From NCBI RefSeq assembly GCF_025821665.1, contig NZ_JACKSJ010000250.1, positions 1 through 64,000 of the forward strand: DNA of 64,000 nucleotides, in the 5' to 3' direction. The translations under genes and the position numbers were made by a program. The first letter of the stretch is position 1, and the number at the start of each line of letters is the position of its first letter. The notes under the pieces were generated by a model, which was not told the DNA's origin, did not search any database, and saw only the letters and a list, made by a program, of their open reading frames with translations. Below, piece by piece: positions 36,016 through 43,785 of this stretch. Origin of the DNA: [Mycobacterium] manitobense (GTDB taxonomy: Bacteria; Actinomycetota; Actinomycetes; Mycobacteriales; Mycobacteriaceae).

Positions 36016-37155
36016 TCACGGGTGGAGGATGACCTTGGTCCATCCGTCGTCGCGAGCGTCGAAGTGCTGATAGCCCGTAGGAGCGTCGTCGAGCGGCAGT
36101 TCGTGGGAGACGATCCATGACGGCTTGGCCCTGCCCTCGTGGATGAGGTCGCGAAGCTGGCGGTTGTAGTGCTTGACGTTGGCCTGCCCGGTGCCGATCT
36201 TTTGACCCTTGAACCAGAACTTGCCCATGTCGAAGGCGATCTTGCCCTCCTGCTCCAGCTTGTCGGGCGCATTGGGGTCCTGCGGTAAGAAGATGCCCAC
36301 CACTCCGATGTGCCCGGTGAACCGCACCGAATCGACCAGCCGGTTCATGGTCATGGCCGAATCTTCGTGTCCCTGAGGGTCATGAGCTTGGTAGCCGACG
36401 CATTCGCAGCCCTTGTCGGCGCCCTGTCCCCCGGTCAGCTCCAGCACCTGCTCCACCGGATCACCCTGGGAATCGTCGATCGGGATGACGCCGATCTGTT
36501 CGGCGAGGCGCAGACGGTCGGGGTGACGGTCGACGATCATCACCTTGCTGGCACCCTGAATCATCGCCGAGTACGCGGCCATCAAACCCACCGGGCCGGC
36601 TCCGTACACGACCACGGAGTCACCGGGCTGCATGTCGGCCAGGCGGGTGCAGTGCCATCCTGTCGGAAAGATGTCGGAGAGCATCACGTAGTCGGTTTCC
36701 TTCTCCTGCGCGTCCTCGGGTAGGCGCAGACAGTTGAAGTCACCGAAGGGCACCCGCAGATACTCGGCTTGCCCGCCCCAGAACGGTCCCATCCCGGCGA
36801 ACCCGTACGCGGCGCCGGCCATCTTCGGGTCGGGATGCACGGTCTGGCAATACGCCGTCAGACCCTCTTCGCAGTTGCGGCAGAAACCGCAACCGATGTT
36901 GAAGGGCAGGCACACCCGGTCCCCTGGAGATACCTTGACGACTGCATTGCCGACCTCGGCGACGATGCCCAGATTCTCGTGCCCGAGGACCATTCCCGGC
37001 TCCAGGTCGGTGCGGCCCTCGTACATGTGCAGGTCCGACCCGCAGATGTTGGTGGCGGTGATCTTCACCAGCACGTCGGTCGGGTGCTCGATCTTGGCAT
37101 CCGGAACGTCTTTGACGACGACGTCACGCGGTCCGTCGTACACAAGTGCTTTCAT
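36016..37155 (-). CDS. zinc-dependent dehydrogenase, glutathione-independent formaldehyde dehydrogenase type
   Basis: This 379-residue MDR enzyme resembles glutathione-independent formaldehyde dehydrogenase (FdhA-like). The catalytic zinc site is in ICGSDLHMYEG and GHENLG, the structural zinc motif is CGFCRNCEEGLTAYC, and the NAD motif is GAGPVGLMAA with VDRHPDR. The long insert AHDPQGHEDSAMTMNRLV, found in the FdhA group, is present. It would oxidise formaldehyde or other aldehydes. It is the first gene leftward from promoter block B, followed by the GlcG-like and PPOX genes. Confidence 0.88.
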   Translation of the reverse strand: MKALVYDGPRDVVVKDVPDAKIEHPTDVLVKITATNICGSDLHMYEGRTDLEPGMVLGHENLGIVAEVGNAVVKVSPGDRVCLPFNIGCGFCRNCEEGLTAYCQTVHPDPKMAGAAYGFAGMGPFWGGQAEYLRVPFGDFNCLRLPEDAQEKETDYVMLSDIFPTGWHCTRLADMQPGDSVVVYGAGPVGLMAAYSAMIQGASKVMIVDRHPDRLRLAEQIGVIPIDDSQGDPVEQVLELTGGQGADKGCECVGYQAHDPQGHEDSAMTMNRLVDSVRFTGHIGVVGIFLPQDPNAPDKLEQEGKIAFDMGKFWFKGQKIGTGQANVKHYNRQLRDLIHEGRAKPSWIVSHELPLDDAPTGYQHFDARDDGWTKVILHP

Positions 37156-37203
37156 TCGCGAGCCTCCCTGGTGTGATGTCGCTCTGTCCGTGCCTGCCTC
37201 CTT

Positions 37204-37291
37204 GTAGTGTGCGTGCCCGAGGCGGCCCCGGGGACTGGGCCAGTGAGCCGAATATTCGGGGCCGAGTTCGCCCTGTCAGTACAGGCCGCGC
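37204..37291. promoter_or_regulatory. duplicated divergent promoter block, copy B
   Basis: This block aligns over ~88 bp with 31367-31458. It shares TAGTGTGCG, GGGCCAGTGAGCC, the perfect palindrome CCGAATATTCGG (37248-37259) and CCTGTCAGTAC, then GGCCGCGC. It sits 49 bp upstream of the minus-strand dehydrogenase start and ~205 bp upstream of the PfpI start, i.e. between divergent operons. Conservation of the palindrome with arms CCGAA/TTCGG in both copies suggests a dimeric repressor or activator site, perhaps for the PucR proteins (inference). Confidence 0.72.
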
Positions 37292-37496
37292 AGATCATCC
37301 CGAGTCCGGCGGCGACCGTGGGCCATGGAAGGCGGCGGACACGGCACACCGGGACGAACTTTCGACCTCACGTTCACACCAGCGGGACCAGGACATCGGC
37401 GGCGCGACGGCCGAGCCTTGGACAGCAGGCGCCAGCACCAACAGCGCAACGACGGACGAGGCTGCGGTAGTCGTCCCGAAGGAAATGGAGTCTCCT

Positions 37497-38063
37497 ATGG
37501 CGAATACATTGCAGGGCAAGCGGGTCGCGATCTTGGCTGCGGACGGCGTGGAACGCGTCGAGTTGGAGACCCCGCGCGAGGCGGTGAAGGACGCGGGCGG
37601 GGAAACCGAACTGTTGTCATTGAATTCGGGTGAGATTCAGGCGCGCAACAACGACCTCGAATCGGCGGGAACGTTCACCGTCGACCGACTGGTCGCCGAC
37701 GCATCGGTCGACGACTACGACGCGTTGTTGCTGCCCGGCGGAACTGTCAATCCCGACAAGCTTCGCATCGATGACACAGCTGTCTCTTTCGTGCGTGACT
37801 TCGTGAGCTCGGGAAAGCCGGTGGCGACGATCTGCCACGGCCCGTGGACGCTGGTCGAGGCTGGGGTCGTCGACGGCCGGACACTCACGTCCTATCCCAG
37901 CGTGCGCACCGACCTCCGCAACGCCGGCGCCACTGTCGTAGACGAGGAAGTCGTCATCGACGGGAACCTGATCTCCAGTCGGTCACCCGACGACCTGCCC
38001 GCATTCTGCGATGCGATCGTCGACGCATTCGCCCAGTCCCCGGCGGGCGCAGTGGGACGGTGA
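37497..38063 (+). CDS. DJ-1/PfpI family protein
   Basis: This 188-residue protein is of the DJ-1/PfpI/YhbO family, associated with stress resistance and glyoxalase- or deglycase-like activities. The nucleophile elbow is ATICHGPWTLVEAG with the catalytic Cys-His pair, and VAILAADGVERVELETPREA carries the conserved Glu. The ATG at 37497 has GGAG six bases upstream; ATG 37485 is an in-frame alternative. It is the first rightward gene from promoter block B. Only a ten-codon remnant of it remains in copy A. Confidence 0.9.
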   Translation: MANTLQGKRVAILAADGVERVELETPREAVKDAGGETELLSLNSGEIQARNNDLESAGTFTVDRLVADASVDDYDALLLPGGTVNPDKLRIDDTAVSFVRDFVSSGKPVATICHGPWTLVEAGVVDGRTLTSYPSVRTDLRNAGATVVDEEVVIDGNLISSRSPDDLPAFCDAIVDAFAQSPAGAVGR

Positions 38064-38139
38064 CGTCGACGTCCGTCTCGCCATTGCGGCCGGATCCTCT
38101 GCTCCTCCGGTCATCAACCACCTAGGAAGAAAGGCCACC

Positions 38140-38436
38140 ATGGCTACCAAGGCATTGCTCGTACGGCTCGAAGCCAAGCCCGGCAAGGAAAGCGCGGTCG
38201 AGGAATTTCTGGTCTCTGCGCTCCCGCTCGTCGAGCAGGAACCCGACACGAAACCGTGGTTCGCAGTTCGGTTCGGCCCGTCGACGTTCGGCATCTTCGA
38301 CGCCTTCCCCGACGACGCGGCACGCGAGGCTCATCTGGGCGGCGCTGTCGGAAAAGCCCTCGCGGAGAAGGCCGACGAGCTCTTCGCCTCGCCACCCGAC
38401 ATCAGCAGCCTCGACGTCCTCGCCAACAAGCTGTGA
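38140..38436 (+). CDS. antibiotic biosynthesis monooxygenase (ABM) domain protein
   Basis: This 98-residue ferredoxin-like-fold protein is of the ABM/YgiN type. It opens with MATKALLVRLEAKPGKESAV and contains FAVRFGPSTFGIFDAFPDD. Members are small cofactor-free monooxygenases or quinol/haem-related stress proteins. AGGAAGAAAGG precedes the ATG. It lies in the same direction as the PfpI and zinc dehydrogenase genes with short gaps, so probably in one stress operon. No catalytic residue can be assigned with confidence. Confidence 0.85.
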   Translation: MATKALLVRLEAKPGKESAVEEFLVSALPLVEQEPDTKPWFAVRFGPSTFGIFDAFPDDAAREAHLGGAVGKALAEKADELFASPPDISSLDVLANKL

Positions 38437-38520
38437 CGCCGCAGCGGTGGTGACCGTTGTCGGCGGCGAGGCGCGCCCCAACACCCACCTGCAACCAAAA
38501 TCGATTTCATTGGAGGAAGC

Positions 38521-39669
38521 GTGAAGGCCATGACGTACCGCGGTCCCTATAAGGTCCGCATCGAAGAGAAGGACATTCCGGCGATCGAGCATCCGAATGA
38601 TGCGATCGTGCGGGTGAAGTTGGCGGCGATCTGCGGATCCGACTTGCACCTTTATCACGGCTTGATGCCGGATACCCGGGTCGGTCACACCTTCGGACAC
38701 GAGTTCATCGGGGTCGTGGAGAAGGTCGGTTCGTCTGTGCAGAACGTCAAGCCGGGCGACCGGGTGATGGTTCCGTTCAACATCTATTGCGGATCCTGTT
38801 ACTTCTGCGCCAGGGGCCTCTACTCCAACTGTCACAACGTGAATCCGAACGCCACCGCCGTGGGCGGAATCTACGGCTACTCGCATACATGCGGTGGCTA
38901 CGACGGCGGCCAGGCCGAGTTCGTGCGGGTGCCGTTCGCCGATGTCGGTCCTTCGGTGATCCCTGAGTGGATGGAGGACGAAGATGCGTTGCTGTGCACC
39001 GACGCGTTGGCGACGGGCTACTTCGGCGCACAGCTCGGTGACATCGTCGAAGGAGACACCGTTGTCGTCTTCGGGGCCGGGCCGGTCGGCCTCTACGCGG
39101 CGAAGAGCTCCTGGTTGATGGGGGCCAGCCGAGTCATCGTCATCGACCACCTCCAGTACCGGTTGGAAAAGGCCCGCAGTTTCGCGAACGCTGAAACCTA
39201 CAACTTCGGCGAATACGACGACATCGTGCTGGAGATGAAGAAGGCGACCGATTTCCTCGGCGCCGACGTGGCGATCGACGCTGTCGGCGCAGAAGCGGAC
39301 GGCAATCTGCTGCAACACGTGACCACGTCGAAATTCAAGATGCAGGGCGGATCCCCGATCGCTCTCAACTGGGCGATCGATTCAGTCCGCAAGGGCGGGA
39401 CAGTCTCGGTGGTAGGCGCGTACGGGCCGCTGTTCAGTGCGGTGAAGTTCGGCGATGCCATGAACAAAGGCCTCACCATCCATACCAACCAGTGCCCGGT
39501 GAAGCGGCAGTGGCCGCGACTCTGGTCCCATATTCAGAACGGCTACATCAAGCCGAATGAGATTGTCACGCATCGCATCCCGCTTGAGCACATCGCGGAG
39601 GGTTATCACATCTTCTCCTCCAAGTTGGACGACATCATCAAGCCGGTCGTTCTCGTCAACCAGAACTGA
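38521..39669 (+). CDS. zinc-dependent alcohol dehydrogenase (MDR)
   Basis: This 382-residue MDR enzyme has the catalytic zinc site in ICGSDLHLYHG and GHEFIG, the structural zinc motif CGSCYFCARGLYSNC, and an NAD site GAGPVGLYAAKSSW followed by Asp in VIDHLQYR. Start GTG 38521 is preceded by GGAGGAA. It resembles the FdhA-like enzyme at 36016 in length and fold but is clearly a different subgroup. It is followed 16 bases later by a hypothetical gene. It probably oxidises an aldehyde or alcohol formed under stress. Confidence 0.88.
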   Translation: MKAMTYRGPYKVRIEEKDIPAIEHPNDAIVRVKLAAICGSDLHLYHGLMPDTRVGHTFGHEFIGVVEKVGSSVQNVKPGDRVMVPFNIYCGSCYFCARGLYSNCHNVNPNATAVGGIYGYSHTCGGYDGGQAEFVRVPFADVGPSVIPEWMEDEDALLCTDALATGYFGAQLGDIVEGDTVVVFGAGPVGLYAAKSSWLMGASRVIVIDHLQYRLEKARSFANAETYNFGEYDDIVLEMKKATDFLGADVAIDAVGAEADGNLLQHVTTSKFKMQGGSPIALNWAIDSVRKGGTVSVVGAYGPLFSAVKFGDAMNKGLTIHTNQCPVKRQWPRLWSHIQNGYIKPNEIVTHRIPLEHIAEGYHIFSSKLDDIIKPVVLVNQN

Positions 39670-39685
39670 ACACAGGAGAACCGAT

Positions 39686-40258
39686 ATGACTCAGGCATCA
39701 GAACGCGTGCCCGCCTACTCGCCGGATCATCCCCCGGTGCCCGACAGCGACGAATTACGGGCCCGTATTCCGGGTTGGGGCGCTGATCTGGACAAAAAGG
39801 ATCGACCGTCAGTTCCCAAGCTGAAATTCCTCGATACGGGTGCTCATTGGGACTTTCCCGAACGCCAGCCCGAGAAGTGGCCGCGTGAGCGGTCCATCGA
39901 GCATCGCTTCCTGACCCCGGTGTTCGGAACCGCGCAGCCTCCCGCTGGGCTGTCGGGCGTCCTGCGCAGATTCGCGTACAAGTTCAGCGAGGGTCGCGCC
40001 GCGCACTGGATGATTTTGCTCTACGCGGACCGCGTCGACGCCGGCGAGCACCACCTCCGCTCGCTGCTGAGCTTGCGTCCGGACAACCCGATCACCGAGA
40101 CGGGCATCAAGACCGAGTTCACCCACAACGGAATCCGGTCGAGGATTGGCCGGAATCGGGTCGACGTAAAGCACATGTGGGTGGATCCGATCATCGTCGC
40201 CGGCCCGTGGCTTCTGTCCATCTATCTCGTGAGAAGACTGTTCAAACGCAAGAAGTAG
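39686..40258 (+). CDS. hypothetical protein with C-terminal membrane anchor
   Basis: This 190-residue protein has its ATG 39686 after CAGGAGAA. The first ~60 residues are Pro/Asp-rich and polar. The middle contains RFAYKFSEGRAAHWMILLYADR and LLSLRPDNPITETGIKTEF. The C-terminal end, IIVAGPWLLSIYLVRRLF followed by KRKK, is a single membrane helix with a basic cytosolic tail. I do not recognise a family. Its 16-base spacing from the dehydrogenase suggests it is part of that operon, perhaps tethering it to the membrane (speculative). Confidence 0.7.
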   Translation: MTQASERVPAYSPDHPPVPDSDELRARIPGWGADLDKKDRPSVPKLKFLDTGAHWDFPERQPEKWPRERSIEHRFLTPVFGTAQPPAGLSGVLRRFAYKFSEGRAAHWMILLYADRVDAGEHHLRSLLSLRPDNPITETGIKTEFTHNGIRSRIGRNRVDVKHMWVDPIIVAGPWLLSIYLVRRLFKRKK

Positions 40259-40333
40259 CGAGGAGTCGGTCAGATTCATCATCTGCAACTTGCTATCCTT
40301 CGGCCCACAGAACTGAGGCCACAGGAGGGCGCC

Positions 40334-41032
40334 GTGAACAGGCCGACCGGGCGGGAGCCCGACAAGGTCGGGCGGCCGAGACACCTCGACGACGATACCG
40401 AGCGCCGCAAGATCATGGACGCCGCTGTGCAGGTGATCGCCCGCAACGGCTACGGGCAGATGTCTGTTGGCGACGTCCTGGCCGAGGCACAGCTCTCGAC
40501 GACCAGCTTTTACCGGCACTTCCACTCCAAGGACGCGCTGCTAGCCGCCGTAATCCGTCGGGACGGCGAATCGGCGCAACGCGCGATGCAGCAGACGATC
40601 GGAGCCGCAGCTGGGCCCGTCGCGGGTCTACTGGCCTGGCTGGATGGGCTGTTGGACCACTTCTATGAACCCAGAAAGGCTGCGCGCACAGCACTTTTCA
40701 CCAGTCCCGAGATCCTCAGTTCCTTGAGAATGAACAGCGAGGTCATGGAGGAGATGCGCTCGATCCTCACCCAGCCGCTGGTCGACGTGCTCCGCGCCGG
40801 GCACCGGGCAGGCGTCCTGCATTCGCCCAAGCCGGCGGCGGACGCCGTCAGCCTGTTCGCTCTGGTCAGCAGCACCGCCACATCACCACGCGGTTACCCT
40901 GGCAACCGAAAAAGGGCGCGAGCGCACGTGTTACGGTTCGCGTGGCCGGCGCTGGCCATCTCCGGCGACCCAGCACGCGTCGCCCGATCGAGTCAGCGCT
41001 CACGCCAGCCTCGTAAGGAGCATGCATCCTGA
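40334..41032 (+). CDS. TetR family transcriptional regulator
   Basis: This 232-residue regulator has a TetR helix-turn-helix at ~residues 28-75 (IMDAAVQVIARNGYGQMSVG, STTSFYRHFHSKDALLAAVI). Start GTG 40334 follows AGGAGGG. Its 3' end overlaps the convergent thiolase gene by 33 bp, and the last ~50 residues are basic and not typical of TetR. It may control the thiolase/DUF35 and crotonase genes through the palindrome at 42643-42659 (inference). Confidence 0.82.
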   Translation: MNRPTGREPDKVGRPRHLDDDTERRKIMDAAVQVIARNGYGQMSVGDVLAEAQLSTTSFYRHFHSKDALLAAVIRRDGESAQRAMQQTIGAAAGPVAGLLAWLDGLLDHFYEPRKAARTALFTSPEILSSLRMNSEVMEEMRSILTQPLVDVLRAGHRAGVLHSPKPAADAVSLFALVSSTATSPRGYPGNRKRARAHVLRFAWPALAISGDPARVARSSQRSRQPRKEHAS

Positions 41033-42184
41033 AATCGGGCCGCCGCCGTTGGACACCACGGCAACCTCCGGCCTACCGGGGACCTGTCGTGCGCCTGATT
41101 CTCCCCGCAGCTGCAAGACCGCCTCGTGGAGATAGCCGTATCCGTGCAGCCGTCCACCCGACAGCTGACCCCCGTTGGTGTTCAGCGGCAGTTCGCCGTC
41201 AAGCGCGATACGGGTGCCGCCCTCGATGAAGGGCCCGCTTTCGCCGTGCCCACAGAAGCCGAGAGCCTCCAACCACGACATCGTCAACCAGCTGAATCCG
41301 TCGTACAACTCCGCGACGTCGACATCGCCGGGCCGCAATTCGCTTCGTGACCACATGTGCGCGGCGGAGGTGCGCGCCGGCATCGTCGTCAAGTCTGGCC
41401 ACTGCTCCCAGGACGGGCGGCCGCCGAGGGCGGTCCCGACGGCGTCGACCTGCGCAACCAGATGGTCCACGTCCGCTGCGTGTTCGACCGCAGACACCAC
41501 CAGGGCGGTGGAGCCGTCGACAGGAACATCGCAGTCGTACAAGCGAAACGGTGACGACACCATCCTCGAGCTCAGATAATCGTCGAGGGTCAACGGCGCG
41601 CGGAACACCGCCGCCGGGTTGAGCGCAGCATTCCGACGGGCATTCAGCGCGATCTGTGCCATCTGCTCTTGTGTTGTCCCGAATTCATGAAAGTGTCGCC
41701 GGGCGTAAAGCGCTAGCCAGTTCGCCGCGGAGTAAGCGCGGAACGGGATCAACCACTGCTGTGGCCCGTCGACTTGGCCGCTACCCACGCCGATGCCAGA
41801 ACGCCGCCCGTTGCCCTGTGCGGTTGACTCGGTGACGGTGCGGTACACCAGGACATGGCGGGCCAGTCCCATCGATACAGCCATCACCGCGTTGATCACC
41901 GCCTGCAGCTGTCCCGGACCCTCGGCGCCGCCGCTGTGCCAGCGCAGCGACAAGCGCAACGCGTCGTGCACTTCCGGCGAGCTGGGGCCAGAGAACCCGG
42001 CAAAACCGGTGACTCCTCCCGGATAGGTTGCCAAACCGTCGATTTCGGCAACCGTCAGTCGCGCATCGGCGATGGCGGCAAGCGCGGCGTCGATTGTCAG
42101 ATCGAGCGCGTCACGACCGAGCCGCCGCCCCACCTGCGATTGGCCTATACCGGAGATGACGGCTCGGCGCTCGGCGTCGGTCAC
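41000..42184 (-). CDS. thiolase-fold protein, Ltp2-like
   Basis: This 394-residue protein is of the lipid-transfer/thiolase group (VISGIGQSQVGRRLGRDALD at the N terminus). The usual nucleophilic Cys of thiolases is not apparent in the corresponding helix. In the Ltp2 family such proteins pair with a DUF35 protein to form a retro-aldolase that cleaves steroid side-chain CoA thioesters. Here the start overlaps the stop of a DUF35 gene (ATGA), so the same partnership is likely (inference). The C-terminal NTNGGQLSGGRLHGYGYLHE is conserved. Its 3' end overlaps the TetR gene. Confidence 0.82.
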   Translation of the reverse strand: MTDAERRAVISGIGQSQVGRRLGRDALDLTIDAALAAIADARLTVAEIDGLATYPGGVTGFAGFSGPSSPEVHDALRLSLRWHSGGAEGPGQLQAVINAVMAVSMGLARHVLVYRTVTESTAQGNGRRSGIGVGSGQVDGPQQWLIPFRAYSAANWLALYARRHFHEFGTTQEQMAQIALNARRNAALNPAAVFRAPLTLDDYLSSRMVSSPFRLYDCDVPVDGSTALVVSAVEHAADVDHLVAQVDAVGTALGGRPSWEQWPDLTTMPARTSAAHMWSRSELRPGDVDVAELYDGFSWLTMSWLEALGFCGHGESGPFIEGGTRIALDGELPLNTNGGQLSGGRLHGYGYLHEAVLQLRGESGARQVPGRPEVAVVSNGGGPISGCMLLTRLA

Positions 42185-42636
42185 GACGTGACCGGCCGGA
42201 ACACCGGGAGGTGGATCGGCGTGTGGTCCTCGAAGACGACCTCGACCCGCATTCCCATACGCATGGCATCTGGTGCGACGTCAACGATGCTGGTCATCAG
42301 CCGAAGGCCAACCTGCTCGTCCATCTCCACCACGCCGATGATGTAACTATCGGCGGTACCGTCCCACGGCTGATGGTTGACCGTGTACGAGTAGACCGTT
42401 CCACGACCTCCAACGACGCGTGGAGCGACATCGCGACCCCCACAATTGGGGCAGTACGACGTCGGCGGATGGACGAAATACGAGCACGCCGAACAGCACA
42501 GGAAGCGTAGGCGGCCGTCCGCGCCCGAGGTCCAGAAGAATGCGCTCGGACCTTCTGTTGCAGGCAAGACACGATGCGGTTTGTCGGGCAAGGTGTCTCC
42601 ATCCTTCGCTACACCCTTGCGTTCATGGACTGCCAC
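42181..42636 (-). CDS. DUF35 OB-fold/zinc-ribbon acyl-CoA-associated protein
   Basis: This 151-residue protein has a rubredoxin-like zinc ribbon (CCSACSYFVHPPTSYCPNCG) followed by an OB-fold (GTVYSYTVNHQPWDG, YIIGVVEMDEQVGLRL). This is the DUF35 architecture that binds CoA thioesters and supports thiolase-fold partners. Start GTG 42636. It is the first gene of a two-gene operon with the Ltp2-like gene and diverges from the P450 remnant across a short AT-rich promoter region containing a palindrome. Confidence 0.87.
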   Translation of the reverse strand: MAVHERKGVAKDGDTLPDKPHRVLPATEGPSAFFWTSGADGRLRFLCCSACSYFVHPPTSYCPNCGGRDVAPRVVGGRGTVYSYTVNHQPWDGTADSYIIGVVEMDEQVGLRLMTSIVDVAPDAMRMGMRVEVVFEDHTPIHLPVFRPVTS

Positions 42637-42642
42637 AGACTA

Positions 42643-42659
42643 TACAAATCATATTTGTA
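42643..42659. promoter_or_regulatory. perfect inverted repeat TACAAAT-CAT-ATTTGTA
   Basis: This 7-3-7 perfect inverted repeat is strikingly AT-rich for this genome. It lies seven bases upstream of the GTG start of the DUF35 gene and ~120 bp upstream of the P450 remnant. This is a likely operator for a TetR-type repressor, possibly the one at 40334 (inference). It does not match the KstR or KstR2 consensus as I know them. Confidence 0.65.
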
Positions 42660-42782
42660 AAATGGTTTGACTGCCGAACACCGACGGGTGCGCCGCATTG
42701 CATCGTGAAGAATCCGCATCCAGGATCACCACTCGGCCTGCATCAGGACTACATCAGCATGCGGGACTGCAAAGGGAGTTCT

Positions 42783-43019
42783 GTGACTAAGGAGTACGAG
42801 ACGTCAGGCCTGAACCTGTTGGCGGCGCCGAGGTTGACCCGGCACCCTCCGCCCGCATACCGGATGCTGCGCGAGTCTTCCCCGGTGATGCGAGTCGATG
42901 GCATCGGCGTGCTGGTCAGCACGTGGGACCTGGTGGACAAGGTCCTGCACGAGCCGGAGCTGTATTCGTCGGCGTTGACGTCGGGCATGCTGACGACCCT
43001 GCACGAAGCACGAGCGTAG
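42783..43019 (+). pseudogene. cytochrome P450, 5' remnant
   Basis: The 78 codons read like the N terminus of an actinobacterial cytochrome P450: HPPPAYRMLRESSPVMRVDG followed by VLVSTWDLVDKVLHEPELYS. This covers only the first helices; the I-helix, ExxR and haem-ligand Cys regions are absent. The frame ends at a TAG four bases before the start of the crotonase gene. A deletion that joined the P450 5' end to the next gene explains this. The remnant still carries a GTG start, and its short product is probably nonfunctional. Confidence 0.72.
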
Positions 43020-43023
43020 CTCC

Positions 43024-43785
43024 GTGCATCTCGAGCGACGAGAAAGCTCCACGACGTGGTTGGAGCTGAACCGACCGCAATCGCTCAACGCTTTCACAGT
43101 CGCCGGATACCGCGGCTTGCGAGAAGCGCTGGACCGGCTCGCCACCGACGACACGGTTTGTGTGGTCGTGCTGACCGGACGCGGACGCGCGTTCTCGGCC
43201 GGTGCCGACCGATCGCTGCTCGACGCGGCGTTGCCCGACACCGAGCGACGACTCGCCGGTGAAGAATTCGGACACCTGCTGGAGACTCTGGGTGGTTTTC
43301 CGAAGCCGTTGTTCGCTGCGGTCAACGGCCTGGCCGTCGGATTCGGCTGTTCGATGCTGCTCTACTGCGACGTCGTTATCTTGGCCGAAACCGCCAGACT
43401 TCGGTTTCCATTCACCGCGCTGGGCATCGTGCCCGAGGCGGGCAGCTCGGCACTGCTACCCGCAAGGGCGCGCTGGACCGATGCGATGTGGGCGTTGCTT
43501 TCCAGCGAGTGGATTGATGCCGCTGACGCCGTCCGCACCGGCCTGGCCTGGCGCAGCGTGCCAGATGCCGACCTCCTCGAGGAGGCTGCACGCGCATCGG
43601 CCGTGGTCGCCGCCAATGATCCGCGGTCGGTAGCCGCCACCAAACGTCTCCTGATGTCCGGCCTTTTCGGTGAGGCGCGACAAGCGGTTCGGCGTGAGCT
43701 CGACGAGATGCAGGCACTTCAGTGGACGGCTCGCAGCGCGGAGAGCCGTTCAGCCGGGGCGCCATACGACGCGCCGTCGGCGTGA
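43024..43785 (+). CDS. enoyl-CoA hydratase/isomerase family protein
   Basis: This 253-residue crotonase-fold protein starts at GTG 43024. It has the oxyanion segments GRGRAFSAGADRSLLD and VNGLAVGFGCSMLLYCD, and LGIVPEAGSSALLP with the catalytic Glu. It would hydrate or isomerise an acyl-CoA. The start lies four bases after the truncated P450, and the upstream Ltp2/DUF35 pair on the other strand points to catabolism of a CoA-activated lipid or steroid. The C-terminal end is Ser/Ala-rich. Confidence 0.87.
   Translation: MHLERRESSTTWLELNRPQSLNAFTVAGYRGLREALDRLATDDTVCVVVLTGRGRAFSAGADRSLLDAALPDTERRLAGEEFGHLLETLGGFPKPLFAAVNGLAVGFGCSMLLYCDVVILAETARLRFPFTALGIVPEAGSSALLPARARWTDAMWALLSSEWIDAADAVRTGLAWRSVPDADLLEEAARASAVVAANDPRSVAATKRLLMSGLFGEARQAVRRELDEMQALQWTARSAESRSAGAPYDAPSA

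Noticed and set aside
37230..37250. A DosR-box-like GGGACTGGGCC
   Set aside because: Only one half resembles the GGGAC..GTCCC consensus and the spacing is wrong, so I did not call a DosR site.
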